Assembly (NCBI RefSeq): GCF_910583865.1
Contig: NZ_CAJTYX010000008.1
Location: forward strand, 16,011 to 80,010
Length of the DNA: 64,000 nt
Source of the DNA: an uncultured Muribaculum sp.
Lineage (GTDB): Bacteria > Bacteroidota > Bacteroidia > Bacteroidales > Muribaculaceae
Direction: 5' to 3'
Every line of letters starts with the position of its first letter. The stretch's first letter is position 1. A program made the translations under genes and the position numbers. The notes below the pieces were generated by a model. That model was not told where the DNA came from. It worked only from the letters and a program-made list of their open reading frames with translations, and made no database searches. This document shows positions 17,400 to 27,608 of this stretch, in pieces.

Positions 17400-19613
17400 T
17401 TATTGTTCGCGGCGATACAGCAGCGTATCTACAACCAGCGGAGGGAGCAGCGGGTCAAGTCCGAGAGGATAAAGCGCCGGAAGTGATGAGCGGAAACGCT
17501 CGAGCCACGCGGAGAACTCCCCGTTGAAATTGTCGGCGGACAGAGCGAAAAGATTGACGGCCTCCGGCATGTCGTTGTCGAGCGTGGCGGCATATCCGGC
17601 ATTCATGTAATCGACATAGGTCGGATTAGCCGACAGCAGACGCGAGTAATATTCACGTGCGCGCGTCGTGTCACCGCTGAGAAGCAGCGACCAGGCAAGC
17701 GGACGTATGGCCCTTTCAGGCTTCTTCCCGACAAATTCAGCTTTGAAGAAATAGTTAAGCGCCTCCTTATGGCGTCCAAGCTCCACCAGACAGTGTCCTA
17801 TGTTGAGCGCTATCGACCCGTCGTCGGGACGCGCCTTTTCCGCTATACGGAAATGGGCAAGTGCTTCCTCGGTACGGCCAAGCAGACGGCAGACAGCTCC
17901 GAGCCTGCGGCGCGTCCACAAGCTGTCGGCATTAAGCAGTTCGGCCTGCGAATAATATTGAAGCGCATCCTCAAGACTGCCGGTCTGCTGGCAGGAATAA
18001 CCAAGTTTCTGAAACAGTTGTGCGTCAACAGGGCCGGATGCGGCACGCATCCTCAACACCTCGGCGGCATCCTCGTAGTAGCCGCGCTGGAAATAGAATT
18101 CGCCCACCACGCCAAGCGTCTCTGGAGAATGGAGGTCGGGAGCAAGAAGCGGAAGCACCAGCAGGTTAAGAGGGCGCTCAAACGGATCGGAGAACTCACC
18201 CTTGCGCCGGAACAACTTGAAGAAGCGATAGAGCGACTGCACATACTTTGCGGCGGCTGTCTCGCGTGCCGACACGTCGCCTGCGGCATCGATGGTGGCC
18301 TGACGCATCTCAAGCTGCGACAAAGCCTCCGGATTGATCTGCGACAGCATTACCCTGCGCTGCACCTCCGGAGCGACAGCCAAGGCGAGACAGAATGAAT
18401 ATTTGTCACCGTCGCAAAGGAACGGGGCGGCGGCAATCAGACCGCCGATCTTCGGAGCTTCGTCGCCAAGGGCACCGGTAATCGCCGTATGGTCGGCCCG
18501 GAACGGCACAAACCAGTTGGCCGGCTCATGGAAAAACGGGAAAGTCTTTAGCTGCGCGAACGTCGGCATCATCACGTCGGCACCCTCCTCCTGCATCTTC
18601 ATCAGCTCCTTCAGCTTGTCGGCCACGCCGCTGTCACGCAGCATGTCGTTCCATTCCGGATTATCCGACATCAGTTCCTGGAGATCCTCTATCGAGGAAG
18701 CATCCATGTCGTGCTTCAGCATCTCCGGGCGCAGCTTCCTGAGCCTCGGTATGAGATCGTCATTGATGGTGTGGGCCACCCGGTCGGTGTCGCGCGAGCG
18801 GAGGAACTGCATGAACACTTTCTGCACGTCGGCGCTCCAGGTGGTAGTGTCGCGCAACGCGTCGATACGTGGTTTCAGTCGGCCGGCATCTACCGACTTG
18901 CGGCATATGTACATGGCCATCAGTGCCGCACACAACGCCTGCATGGCCAGCCGGGATGACCGGCCGGAGGAATACACATCGAGCAGCAGCGTCAGGCGCC
19001 GTTCGTCGTAATGCGCGAGCAGCCCGAGGAGGAGCGAGGATATCAGAAGCGACTTGAAGTCATCGTTGAAAGCTTCCGAATCAAGCGTCGCGCCCAACTC
19101 TCCGGCAAGCTCCGCCGAGAGCGGATACGCCACCCACAGCCGCATGAATATCCTCCGCTCCAATGCCTCACGCTCGGCGACATCTGACTTTTTGTCAGTA
19201 CCATTCTCGCCAAGTATGGCATTGAACGCGGAATTCCTGTCGGCAAGAGCCAGATAGCGGTCAAGAAGCGAACGCATGGTGTCGCCATGCTGCAATGCCT
19301 CATAGCGCAGAGTGGAATAATACATCGTCGGGGAGTCACGTCGTTCTATGCGGTAGACGGCACGGTCGGCGACACCGCGCAGCCCTGCCACTATTAATGC
19401 GTAAAGATTGTCGCGCCCGGGATCGGCATGCCCCTTTGAGGCATAGTCGAGCATCATCCTGTAGGTCTGCTCAAGACGGTCGATCTCCTCGGTCAACCGC
19501 CAGTCGGATGCAAGTCCGGCAAGGGCACGCACCTGCACGAACGCATCCCTGAGCCTGCGCTCTCCTATATACTTGTCTATTCTCTCTATATATTGTCGTG
19601 GTGTTGTAGCCAT
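17400..19613 (-). CDS. Tetratricopeptide repeat protein
   Basis: A 737-residue cytoplasmic protein starting MATTPRQYIERIDKYI; the ATG at 19613 is chosen because the frame upstream of it has no protein-like character. The first ~480 residues are helical and of unknown family. From about residue 530 to 680 there are four or more TPRs (GEFYFQRGYYEDAAEVL, KLGYSCQQTGSLEDALQYY, LGAVCRLLGRTEEALAHF, NIGHCLVELGRHKEALNYF). TPRs mediate protein binding; the partner is unknown. The gene is bracketed by repeat loci B and C, both in the same orientation. Its promoter is not obvious. Confidence 0.82.
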   Translation of the reverse strand: MATTPRQYIERIDKYIGERRLRDAFVQVRALAGLASDWRLTEEIDRLEQTYRMMLDYASKGHADPGRDNLYALIVAGLRGVADRAVYRIERRDSPTMYYSTLRYEALQHGDTMRSLLDRYLALADRNSAFNAILGENGTDKKSDVAEREALERRIFMRLWVAYPLSAELAGELGATLDSEAFNDDFKSLLISSLLLGLLAHYDERRLTLLLDVYSSGRSSRLAMQALCAALMAMYICRKSVDAGRLKPRIDALRDTTTWSADVQKVFMQFLRSRDTDRVAHTINDDLIPRLRKLRPEMLKHDMDASSIEDLQELMSDNPEWNDMLRDSGVADKLKELMKMQEEGADVMMPTFAQLKTFPFFHEPANWFVPFRADHTAITGALGDEAPKIGGLIAAAPFLCDGDKYSFCLALAVAPEVQRRVMLSQINPEALSQLEMRQATIDAAGDVSARETAAAKYVQSLYRFFKLFRRKGEFSDPFERPLNLLVLPLLAPDLHSPETLGVVGEFYFQRGYYEDAAEVLRMRAASGPVDAQLFQKLGYSCQQTGSLEDALQYYSQAELLNADSLWTRRRLGAVCRLLGRTEEALAHFRIAEKARPDDGSIALNIGHCLVELGRHKEALNYFFKAEFVGKKPERAIRPLAWSLLLSGDTTRAREYYSRLLSANPTYVDYMNAGYAATLDNDMPEAVNLFALSADNFNGEFSAWLERFRSSLPALYPLGLDPLLPPLVVDTLLYRREQ

Positions 19614-19768
19614 ATATATCAATTCGTTGCACAATAACGGCCTGCCATACCCCACGGCATGACACGCCATATTAAAAGACAACAAAAACCGAGCCAAAAA
19701 GATGATGGTACACTCATAATGAATCATCACTCCCGATACGGATAAGGCCGCAGATAAAGCCGCGCCTG

Positions 19769-19842
19769 GCTCCTCGGACAAGTCAGACTCCTCGGACCGG
19801 TCAGACAGGTCGGACTCGTCTGACCCTCAGGAACGGCTTATC
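19769..19842. repeat. GTCnGAC 9-bp-period repeat array, locus C
   Basis: The longest copy: six 9-base units with cores TCGGAC, GTCAGAC, TCGGAC, GTCAGAC, GTCGGAC and GTCTGAC, then GGAACGGCTTATC (19830-19842), which differs from the 13-mer of locus B at two positions. It lies between the M6 protease terminator and the start of the TPR gene. Confidence 0.78.
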
Positions 19843-19846
19843 CCTA

Positions 19847-19890
19847 CAAAAAACCGGGGTGTGTCATTTCATTTCGACACACCCCGGTTT
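19847..19890 (-). terminator. Intrinsic terminator after the M6 protease gene
   Basis: A stem of 16 bases (AAACCGGGGTGTGTCG with its complement); read on the minus strand it is followed by TTTTTTG. Confidence 0.85.
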
Positions 19891-19907
19891 AAACAATATC
19901 AGGCAGT

Positions 19908-22619
19908 TTACATAACTACCTTATGGGTCACACCGTCCGTAACCACTATGTAGAGGCCGGAAGGCATATCCAGCGACAGATTCGAGACTCCGGGCAAAGA
20001 GATGCGGAGCATGCAGGCGCCTGTAATCGCGAACACCTCCACATTTGCAACCGATTCACCCCTATTGCTGATGGTCATGACATTATTACCGGTAGAGACA
20101 ATGCACTCAGATCCATTGCCGGTTTCTGTTTCCCATATACCCGATTCGGCCATCGTGCGGACCATGCGCGGGAGGGAAGGAACAGAAGTGAATACACCAT
20201 CGGTAGCAGTGACACTATATTGATAGAGGGTCGACGGCTTCAATCCGTCCACTTTAAAGGAAAGGACATTACCCACATCGATCCCATCATAAGGAAGAAG
20301 GGGTTGCGCCAGAATGCCGGTATGCGCCACTTTTATATCATCAATCACGAGCGTACCCTTGGTCACAGGCTTCCGGAACTTGATACGTGTTGAATAGCAT
20401 GGCATATCGGCAAACTCACTTTCAACAACAACCGTTGCCCCGGCTTTGTCCGACACCAGGGAAGTGATTTCGGCAAGAGTGCGCCATTCTCGGCCATCAT
20501 AACCGGAAACCTCTATCGCATGGCTGTCATCAGCCTTGATTCCACGATACCAGAATGACAGTGATGTTATCATATCATGGCTTAGCGGCGACTGCACAGA
20601 CGCCCCGTCAGAGGCCATGCTCAACCCCGGTGCCATACTGCCATAATATCCGGTAAATGAGCCTGTGGTGCAACCGGGAGTCACACCCCATCCGTCAGGC
20701 GTCATGATGCCGTCGGCAAAATCATTTATCTGTACTGACGGGGACTGCTCAGACACCTCGCTGACAGTCAGCATATAACCAGTGGCTCCTGCCAGCGCGT
20801 CCCAGTTGGCGGTAAAGCCCGAAGATGTCACCTCGGTGCAGGAAGCGGCCTGCATCACCGAAGAGCGGAAATCGGGCTCCAAGGTCGTCACGGCATTCTC
20901 GGCAGAATAATGACTCACACGTCCCCCGCCCATGGCACGTACCACACAGAAGTATTCGGTCGAAGGGGTCAGCCCGGTCACATCGGCCGAAGTGGCGTCA
21001 CCGGTCATATAGATCCGGTAACCATCGACATAAACCTTGCTTACAACCGACCCTTGGCGAACCTTGGTATAGACATCGAGTACATACCCTGTCGCCTCTG
21101 GCACAGGATTCCAGCCGACCATGAACGATACAGGTGAAATCTCACCGACTCCGTTTATCTCAGGCGTATCAAGCATATTGCCCGTATGAGCCACATGAAA
21201 CACGACTGTGCCGTCGGAACCTTCCCTGATGTTGAACAGACCGGCATCCAACGCCGACCCGCTCCATGTTTTCATCAATGACAGTTCCCTCACATCGGCA
21301 GCTCCGGGGAAAGAATCGCCGCTGCGCGTTGCTGACGATGAATTGCGGTCAGCCTCGACAAGGTCTATGCGCTGATGTGACGCGTTATTGTTGACGGTGT
21401 TCTGCTTCCAAGCCGCCTCATCATAATCGATATGCCATACCAGAAGGCCGTGCCCCGGCAGATATGCATCCCATCCCGAGCGCTGCCTGTTCTCTATGAG
21501 ATAATATTCATTTTCCGAAGAGGCAGGAACCATGAACGCCTTGTTTACACCGGGAGCAATCGAATACTCCTTTTCAGAAGCCGCAAGCTCCTCCGGTTCA
21601 ATCCAGCCAAGCGCATAACGTTCATAGGCAGAGAACAACGGAGGAGTGTGTCCGTTGTTGTTTCTGCCACCCGATGCCATTATGCTCCATGTGCCCGGAT
21701 GCTCTTCGTTAGAATAGTCAGTGGCATAGAGGTCGGGAAGCCCCAGGACATGCGAGAACTCATGACAGAAAGTGCCGATTCCGACAAGCTTGTTGGTTGA
21801 CATGTCGATTTCGTTGGAGCATGCATATCTGTCAAGGCGCACCCCGTCGAATTCGGCATGAAGCTTCGCCCATGCAAAACCCGAATGAGGCCATATCGTG
21901 TTGATTGCCGCCCCGTCGGCCTGACTATATCCGGGATAAAACACATATACGTTATCGATATAACCGTCCTCATCGAGATCGAACTCCTTGAAATCGATTT
22001 CGTCATCGACAAGCGCGCAGGCATCACGAATCATCTCCTCAGGCCGCACGTCCGGCCGTCCTTCAACCGCAGCGCCATAATAAGCCATTCCATTCGGCAA
22101 GACAACCGGCCCGACCACAGTGGGATCAAGTTCGAATGCCCCGAAAGAGCTGTCGGAAAAATAGTCGCATACGCTCCCTGTGGCCCCGTTGTCGCTAAAC
22201 CCGTGCTGGCTGATCATCCTGCCCATCAATTCGGCCGGATTCTCCGAAACAAAAGGCTTATCGGCAAACGCTGCCAATATGACCAATGTCTTGACCTTCC
22301 CTTTGGTAGGATATGAGCCAACACGCCGTACCTCTTCTCGGGCCGATGCCGAGACTGCATTCAATGCGGCAGCTTTCCGGAGAGGAGAGGAAAACGAACG
22401 CCCGGTTGGCACAAGCGCCCCCGACATGTCCGGTTCAAGCACCATCCCGTCGGAAGCGACATACACACACCAGGTTCCGTCACCATATATCTCAGCCTCG
22501 ACAGTGGATCCGTCAGGTTGCGCTACCGGCACAAGGCCCGGGCGCGGCGGCATAGCGAATGCCGCCGCGCAGGCCAGTGTCAGAGAAGCCATAAAGAAAA
22601 TATTCCTCAGTTTCTCCAT
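19908..22619 (-). CDS. Secreted M6-family metalloprotease with Fn3 and sorting domains
   Basis: A 903-residue secreted protease. A signal peptide (MEKLRNIFFMASLTLACAAAFA) precedes a prodomain and the catalytic domain. The zinc motif CHEFSHVLGLPDLY is near residue 284, followed by the WSIMASG Met-turn region about 20 residues later, as in M6 (immune inhibitor A) enzymes. Two fibronectin III-like modules occupy about 480-640, then a jelly-roll-like segment (about 650-790), a third Fn3 and a Por-type C-terminal sorting domain ending PSGLYIVVTDGVTHKVVM. The start lies 7 bases after the stop of the 1513-residue gene, so they form an operon. It likely degrades host or dietary proteins outside the cell. 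Confidence 0.9.
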   Translation of the reverse strand: MEKLRNIFFMASLTLACAAAFAMPPRPGLVPVAQPDGSTVEAEIYGDGTWCVYVASDGMVLEPDMSGALVPTGRSFSSPLRKAAALNAVSASAREEVRRVGSYPTKGKVKTLVILAAFADKPFVSENPAELMGRMISQHGFSDNGATGSVCDYFSDSSFGAFELDPTVVGPVVLPNGMAYYGAAVEGRPDVRPEEMIRDACALVDDEIDFKEFDLDEDGYIDNVYVFYPGYSQADGAAINTIWPHSGFAWAKLHAEFDGVRLDRYACSNEIDMSTNKLVGIGTFCHEFSHVLGLPDLYATDYSNEEHPGTWSIMASGGRNNNGHTPPLFSAYERYALGWIEPEELAASEKEYSIAPGVNKAFMVPASSENEYYLIENRQRSGWDAYLPGHGLLVWHIDYDEAAWKQNTVNNNASHQRIDLVEADRNSSSATRSGDSFPGAADVRELSLMKTWSGSALDAGLFNIREGSDGTVVFHVAHTGNMLDTPEINGVGEISPVSFMVGWNPVPEATGYVLDVYTKVRQGSVVSKVYVDGYRIYMTGDATSADVTGLTPSTEYFCVVRAMGGGRVSHYSAENAVTTLEPDFRSSVMQAASCTEVTSSGFTANWDALAGATGYMLTVSEVSEQSPSVQINDFADGIMTPDGWGVTPGCTTGSFTGYYGSMAPGLSMASDGASVQSPLSHDMITSLSFWYRGIKADDSHAIEVSGYDGREWRTLAEITSLVSDKAGATVVVESEFADMPCYSTRIKFRKPVTKGTLVIDDIKVAHTGILAQPLLPYDGIDVGNVLSFKVDGLKPSTLYQYSVTATDGVFTSVPSLPRMVRTMAESGIWETETGNGSECIVSTGNNVMTISNRGESVANVEVFAITGACMLRISLPGVSNLSLDMPSGLYIVVTDGVTHKVVM

Positions 22620-22626
22620 GTCAAAT

Positions 22627-25600
22627 TTATTTGATTATCACAGAACGCGAGACATCGCCGGCTTTCACGATATAGATTCCCGGTTCCATCCCTATGCGCA
22701 CTTCGCCATCGACACCAGCCGAACGCAACATACGCCCGTCAGGAGAATAGATGGCGGCAGCTACGGGTGCATCGGCAGCAATGACTACGTACCGTCCTTC
22801 AACCTTGATAGAACATCCGCCTTCTGATCCAGCGTTCACATCAAGGATTCCGGAATAACCAGACACAGTAACCGTGTTGGAATATGGCGATTCCCCTTCG
22901 GCAAACAGCGCGGTCACGTTATATCGATAAGAACCGTCAGATTCCGGTCTGTCGACGAATTCAGGCGATTTAAGAGGTTCATCGTTAATACGTGTGCCAT
23001 CACGATAAACATTATAGCCCAGCAATTCAATGTCAACCATATTGTCTGCCGGTGTGTAGGAAAGGTCATCGACAAGCAGCGCCATTGTTCCGGCGGAATT
23101 ATAACGTATGGCGACATACTGAGTCTCTTCCGGAAGGTCGAATTCATAGTAGACATAACCATGTTCGGCATCCGTAGCATATCCGGCAGGGATATTCGAT
23201 GCATAGGTGAACCGCTCAAAATCGGCAATATCGTCGGATTCGAGCGATACCATTATCTCGAATGATTCAAGACCATACTTTTCCGTCAGCGATTTAGCCC
23301 AGAACGAGATGAATTTGTCATCTTCCGAGAGCTTCGGCAGAATCAGCCAATCGTCATTGGGTTCATCGTACGAGTCCTTTCCTGTTTCAGGATCATAACG
23401 CTTGCTTTGCCAGAAAGCAAGAAGTTTATTGCCCGAATGTGCTTCCCATATCGTGCTCGTACCGCGAAGATTGAACTCAACCACATCCACAACCTGGCAT
23501 ACCATGCCGTTCTGGCTGTTGGGAGTACCCATCATCGGTGCAGTGGTCGTGGTGGCAAGCATGTCGTTATCCACAAGTTTGTAATCATTCAGCCAGCCTA
23601 TATTCTGGTTGACAATCATGTTGCCGTCAGGACCGCGTTTCACATCTATGCCACCTACGCTGCCGGCTTCCAATGTTTCAAAACTGTCAGTTACAGGAGC
23701 ATTATACCGACATTCAGGGGCAGTCCACGAAAGCCGCACCTCCGATGATGATTCCGATGTGTTTCCAAGACCGACAGGAGCGGGAAGGGCCGACCTTACG
23801 ACCTGCAGGTTGGCAACAAGGGCGTTGTTTGTCTTGTCCTCGTCGCTCATGCAATAAATCTGGGCCTGGACACGTGCAGAAGTGGCATTCGATGAAAGGA
23901 ATGATTCCAGGTCGATTGTAGCCACACCACTCGGAGGAAGAGATGCAAGTGGCATACTTGCAGCCAGCTTGTCGTCAATAAGCACTTGCACTTCACAAGC
24001 CGGCGAAGCCTTAAGTCCGGCATTGGCAACTTTCACAGAGGTGTTGAATGTCTTACCGGCATATATCTTAGAGGGGAAATCAACTCCGGCCACCATCAGG
24101 TCAGTATCAAAGCCCTCCTCTATACTGATACGGTCGAAAAGCACATAGGTTCCACTGCCGGGTGTTGAGCATTGCACGCAGAGCTGGAGGCGCGATTCGC
24201 CTTTGAACTTGTCAATAGGCACTACCACGAGGTTCCAACCGCTCGGTTTGTCGCCTTTTCTGATTACTTCCAAGTCAGTCCACTCTGTTCCGGAATTATT
24301 ATTCCCCTTTATTTTGACCTCAGTCTGGTCATCGAAGAACATAACCCACATCTTCATTACAGGCTTGGAAAGGCCTGAAATATCAACAATAGGCATTTCC
24401 AGACATGTGACGCCACGCGTAAACGGTGAGTAAACAAGCATTCCGCCATCATTATCAAACGCCGTGACAGGCACACCGTTAATGTCGTTTAACCCTTCGA
24501 CATACGTAACAACATTCATCGCGTTGTATCCTTCTTCGATTTTACGCAACCACGGTGTCGAATGAAGGGCAGCCATCTCAAATGACTCATAGAATGGCGT
24601 CTGATATGGTGTACCGAAGGCCGACTGATTGGATCTTGCCACAGTTCCGGCACCTGTTTCATTCACAGCCCATACATTGAACTGGAGCACATCCTGCGGA
24701 TTCTCTAATTCCGGCTTGAAATCGGCAGAGAAACCATCGGTCGCTTCACCTATAGGTTCCGGTGAATCACCAACCGACACATGATATTGCAGTTTGGATA
24801 CATCCATATAACCGCCATGTTGCCCGGCGGCGGGAGCCTCCCATGTAAGACGCGCGAATTCGCCATCCTGAATCCAGCGGACATTCACAGGGGCACCGGG
24901 AAGGTCAACACCTATCCAGCATGTGGATTCGACCGGCATACCATCGCCGCTGTCGTTATCACACGTCACACTATACGTATTGTTGCCTTGGGCAGGAGCT
25001 TCATCGACAGCCTCCAGAACCGCGCCCGGCGCCGGATTCTCAAATACCTTCACAACAGTCCCGGTGGTGGTATTGGTAAGGACAGCATGCTTGATAGCAC
25101 CGAGTTCATTGCCAGCAAAATCAATGGTCGGACATTTGAACGACACAGTTGCCTGCATTGCACCCATCGGAGCGGCCTTGACTTCGAGACCGGAAACCGT
25201 GCCGGGCACCGTTGCATTGTATCCGGCACCTATATAAAAGTCCGTAATGCTGATAGCGCCGTTACCCTTTGGTGTCAGCACATGCAATCCGAAGTAATAT
25301 TCACCGTCCTCCTCAGGAACAATCCATTCGTCAAGCGCGGCATATCCACGGAAAACCGATGTCCTTATATTGTTGGTCATGCTTTCAGGAGTGGCATCTT
25401 TCCCAAGACAGACATCAACCCTGTGGATTTCCATACCGACACTCCCGAGAATGTTTAGCTTCAGATTATAATGCTTCCCTTTTTCAAGAGTGATAGGCGG
25501 CGACATAAGCCAGTCATCTGAATCCTGCTGGGGGTTAAGCATAAACCACACAAGATTCTCGGAATACATCCATGAAAAGCCATCATTATTTGCATCTTCA

Positions 25601-27168
25601 AAAGTGAACAGTCCAAAACCCTGGTTATCGAAAACATACGAGAACGGAGGGTTCACGCCAAACTCCTTACCCAACAAAACGGGGGTGCTTACAGCCTGTT
25701 CACTGGTGTTTACCCCGTCGGATGCCACAACCTTGTATGTGTAATAGTTCATGGCATCTATCGTAGCATCGGTCCAGGACGCATCCTTCACACCCTCTGC
25801 AACGACGACCTCTCCGGGATCACGGGTAATAATGTAAGCCAATGCATCCATGTCGATATATCCACCGTTGACACCGCCTGTTGAAGGAATCCATGAGATA
25901 AGCGGTGATGCGCCCGTGCCACTAACAGTGACATTTTGTGGCGCCATGGGGATGTCATGACCGATATACACACTCTGCCGGCCTTCCATACCGGCATTCC
26001 CGTTGCATTCGGCATAAGCGACAAATTCGTGGGTTCCGGCTTCAAGTGTCAATGGTATGGAAATATCCTCGCCGGGAGCCGCATCGCCACTGTTATCTTC
26101 TCCGTCAACCAACAGATGATATGTCAGGGTTTCTGACAGCGGTGTGCCGGAAACCGACGTCGCAGGCATTTTCATCGTTACATGCCCTGACAAAGAACCT
26201 TTTGGGAAATCGATTGTCAGGTTATCGACCCATGTCGGCACGGGGCCTTTGTCGACAGGCAATGCAAACACGGCCGACCACTGGACCATGCGTCCCCCGA
26301 AGTCCGCCACCTTCGTCGCGGAACCGTCGGCAGTGTCTACCGTGTACACATCGCTACCTACAAAATAATAGAGTGTGGTCCCGTCATTATCGAAGCAGAG
26401 ACTACTGTTGCCCGACACCGAAATGCCAGTTGCCCCGAGGGCTTCAACCGCACCGGTGGCCTTGTCGATAGTGTAAAGCGTGCAATCCGCCCCCAGCCCA
26501 TAAAGTTTACCGGACTTATCAAAAGCAAGAGTGGGGAATTTTTGCGGCAACGAGCCGACCGGCGACTGTTGCCCGGTATTCACATCTAATGTGGACAATG
26601 AGAACGACGATCCCGCTGCATCGGCGAAACAGCCATATGCGACCTTATCAACAGGGTCATACGTCAAGGACGAGGCTCGAATCGCACTGACCATGTTGTT
26701 TGACATATTGGCCCAGCCAAGTGACGAACTATATCTGTATATGAAATACAGATTAGCCATGGCATACGACTCGACCACATAATACTCCCCGTCTATAAAC
26801 ACAGCCGAATTGGCTTCCAGCGGGGCATTAATATAATTGCGGTTTTCAATCGTTACATTTTCACCAAAAGAGAAAGTGGAAACAGTCAGCATACCGTTCT
26901 CCTGCAACAACCCGACGAACTCTGTTCCTTCGATGTCAGAAGAAGCCTTAGCTGTAGAAAATAATTGACCGTCAGTGTTTTTGAGTAAATTGTTTTCATC
27001 GACGCTGACAATTGACACACCTTTCGACGAAGCATCAAGGCGAGCTGATTCAATGCGCTGTGGAAAAAAATTCTTGGCTGATGGCACAGTCGGCCCTGTA
27101 TCAGCAGCATAGGCATAAGCACCGATCCCTCCCAGTAAGGCACTTAAGAACAACAAGTTAACTCTCAT
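22627..27168 (-). CDS. Giant secreted Fn3/choice-of-anchor-type protein with sorting domain
   Basis: 1513 residues, starting MRVNLLFLSALLGGIGAYAYA (signal peptide); the in-frame region upstream of 27168 is leader. Residues ~60-340 look like a repeated beta-propeller-type region (LTYDPVDKVAYGCF, LAFDKSGKLYGLG, LCFDNDGTTLYYFVG). After that come alternating Fn3 modules and jelly-roll modules of the choice-of-anchor J/MAM-like kind (DDWLMSPPITLEKGKHY, DDWLILPKLSEDDKF), a CARDB-like module (LMVAGVDFPSKIYAGK) and a Por-type C-terminal domain (PGIYIVKAGDVSRSVIIK). No catalytic motif is visible; an adhesive or glycan-binding role is inferred. It is co-transcribed with the M6 protease. Confidence 0.82.
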   Translation of the reverse strand: MRVNLLFLSALLGGIGAYAYAADTGPTVPSAKNFFPQRIESARLDASSKGVSIVSVDENNLLKNTDGQLFSTAKASSDIEGTEFVGLLQENGMLTVSTFSFGENVTIENRNYINAPLEANSAVFIDGEYYVVESYAMANLYFIYRYSSSLGWANMSNNMVSAIRASSLTYDPVDKVAYGCFADAAGSSFSLSTLDVNTGQQSPVGSLPQKFPTLAFDKSGKLYGLGADCTLYTIDKATGAVEALGATGISVSGNSSLCFDNDGTTLYYFVGSDVYTVDTADGSATKVADFGGRMVQWSAVFALPVDKGPVPTWVDNLTIDFPKGSLSGHVTMKMPATSVSGTPLSETLTYHLLVDGEDNSGDAAPGEDISIPLTLEAGTHEFVAYAECNGNAGMEGRQSVYIGHDIPMAPQNVTVSGTGASPLISWIPSTGGVNGGYIDMDALAYIITRDPGEVVVAEGVKDASWTDATIDAMNYYTYKVVASDGVNTSEQAVSTPVLLGKEFGVNPPFSYVFDNQGFGLFTFEDANNDGFSWMYSENLVWFMLNPQQDSDDWLMSPPITLEKGKHYNLKLNILGSVGMEIHRVDVCLGKDATPESMTNNIRTSVFRGYAALDEWIVPEEDGEYYFGLHVLTPKGNGAISITDFYIGAGYNATVPGTVSGLEVKAAPMGAMQATVSFKCPTIDFAGNELGAIKHAVLTNTTTGTVVKVFENPAPGAVLEAVDEAPAQGNNTYSVTCDNDSGDGMPVESTCWIGVDLPGAPVNVRWIQDGEFARLTWEAPAAGQHGGYMDVSKLQYHVSVGDSPEPIGEATDGFSADFKPELENPQDVLQFNVWAVNETGAGTVARSNQSAFGTPYQTPFYESFEMAALHSTPWLRKIEEGYNAMNVVTYVEGLNDINGVPVTAFDNDGGMLVYSPFTRGVTCLEMPIVDISGLSKPVMKMWVMFFDDQTEVKIKGNNNSGTEWTDLEVIRKGDKPSGWNLVVVPIDKFKGESRLQLCVQCSTPGSGTYVLFDRISIEEGFDTDLMVAGVDFPSKIYAGKTFNTSVKVANAGLKASPACEVQVLIDDKLAASMPLASLPPSGVATIDLESFLSSNATSARVQAQIYCMSDEDKTNNALVANLQVVRSALPAPVGLGNTSESSSEVRLSWTAPECRYNAPVTDSFETLEAGSVGGIDVKRGPDGNMIVNQNIGWLNDYKLVDNDMLATTTTAPMMGTPNSQNGMVCQVVDVVEFNLRGTSTIWEAHSGNKLLAFWQSKRYDPETGKDSYDEPNDDWLILPKLSEDDKFISFWAKSLTEKYGLESFEIMVSLESDDIADFERFTYASNIPAGYATDAEHGYVYYEFDLPEETQYVAIRYNSAGTMALLVDDLSYTPADNMVDIELLGYNVYRDGTRINDEPLKSPEFVDRPESDGSYRYNVTALFAEGESPYSNTVTVSGYSGILDVNAGSEGGCSIKVEGRYVVIAADAPVAAAIYSPDGRMLRSAGVDGEVRIGMEPGIYIVKAGDVSRSVIIK

Positions 27169-27229
27169 ATAAATTTGAGATTTTAGATAAATAATAATGA
27201 TTGTCTCTGCCCGGATAACCGAGCGATTG

Positions 27230-27237
27230 CAAATATA
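27230..27237 (-). promoter_or_regulatory. -7 element for the 1513-residue gene
   Basis: Reads TATATTTG on the minus strand, 61 bases upstream of the start. A TTGG lies 19 bases further upstream. Confidence 0.62.
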
Positions 27238-27470
27238 AGCAAACAAATGTAAACTTCCAATAAAATATTTGTAACCAAAGCAAAATTCAAATCCACAACA
27301 ACATCGGGCGGCATATTGTCACCAATCGCCGATTCCCGATGTCATAATGGCACAGCCACCTTAAGGTGGTATTCAGAAAAACCAGTAAGTCCGGAACGCA
27401 CCGGAGGAGTAAGGTTGCGCGTAGAGTTGGAGAGAAAACCATTGAATTGCGCAACCAAATGATGCCACGA

Positions 27471-27506
27471 TTAAAGCGCCGCAGTCTATTTGCGGGCTGC
27501 GGCGCT
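27471..27506 (-). terminator. Terminator after the 1039-residue gene
   Basis: AGCGCCGCAG pairs with CTGCGGCGCT; on the minus strand a short TTTAAT tract follows. It sits about 100 bases past the stop codon. Confidence 0.65.
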
Positions 27507-27608
27507 ATATCGGACGCGACGGCGCGAAGCCGTCATGAGGGATTCCTCTTTACTTCATCTTTACTTTACATGCACTTCCACGACTTTACATGCACGTTTA
27601 CGGGGTCG

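Larger units (their letters stand above)
27169..27608. other. Intergenic region between two giant secreted-protein genes
   Basis: 440 bases. It holds the promoter of the 1513-residue gene (27230-27237) and a terminator hairpin of the upstream gene (27475-27506). Close to the upstream gene's stop there are two copies of TTTACATGCAC about 20 bases apart. No gene is seen. Confidence 0.5.

Noticed and set aside
19769..19842. Possible CRISPR-like array
   Set aside because: The repeat unit is only 7 bases with 2-base spacing, far too short for CRISPR, and no cas genes are in the window.
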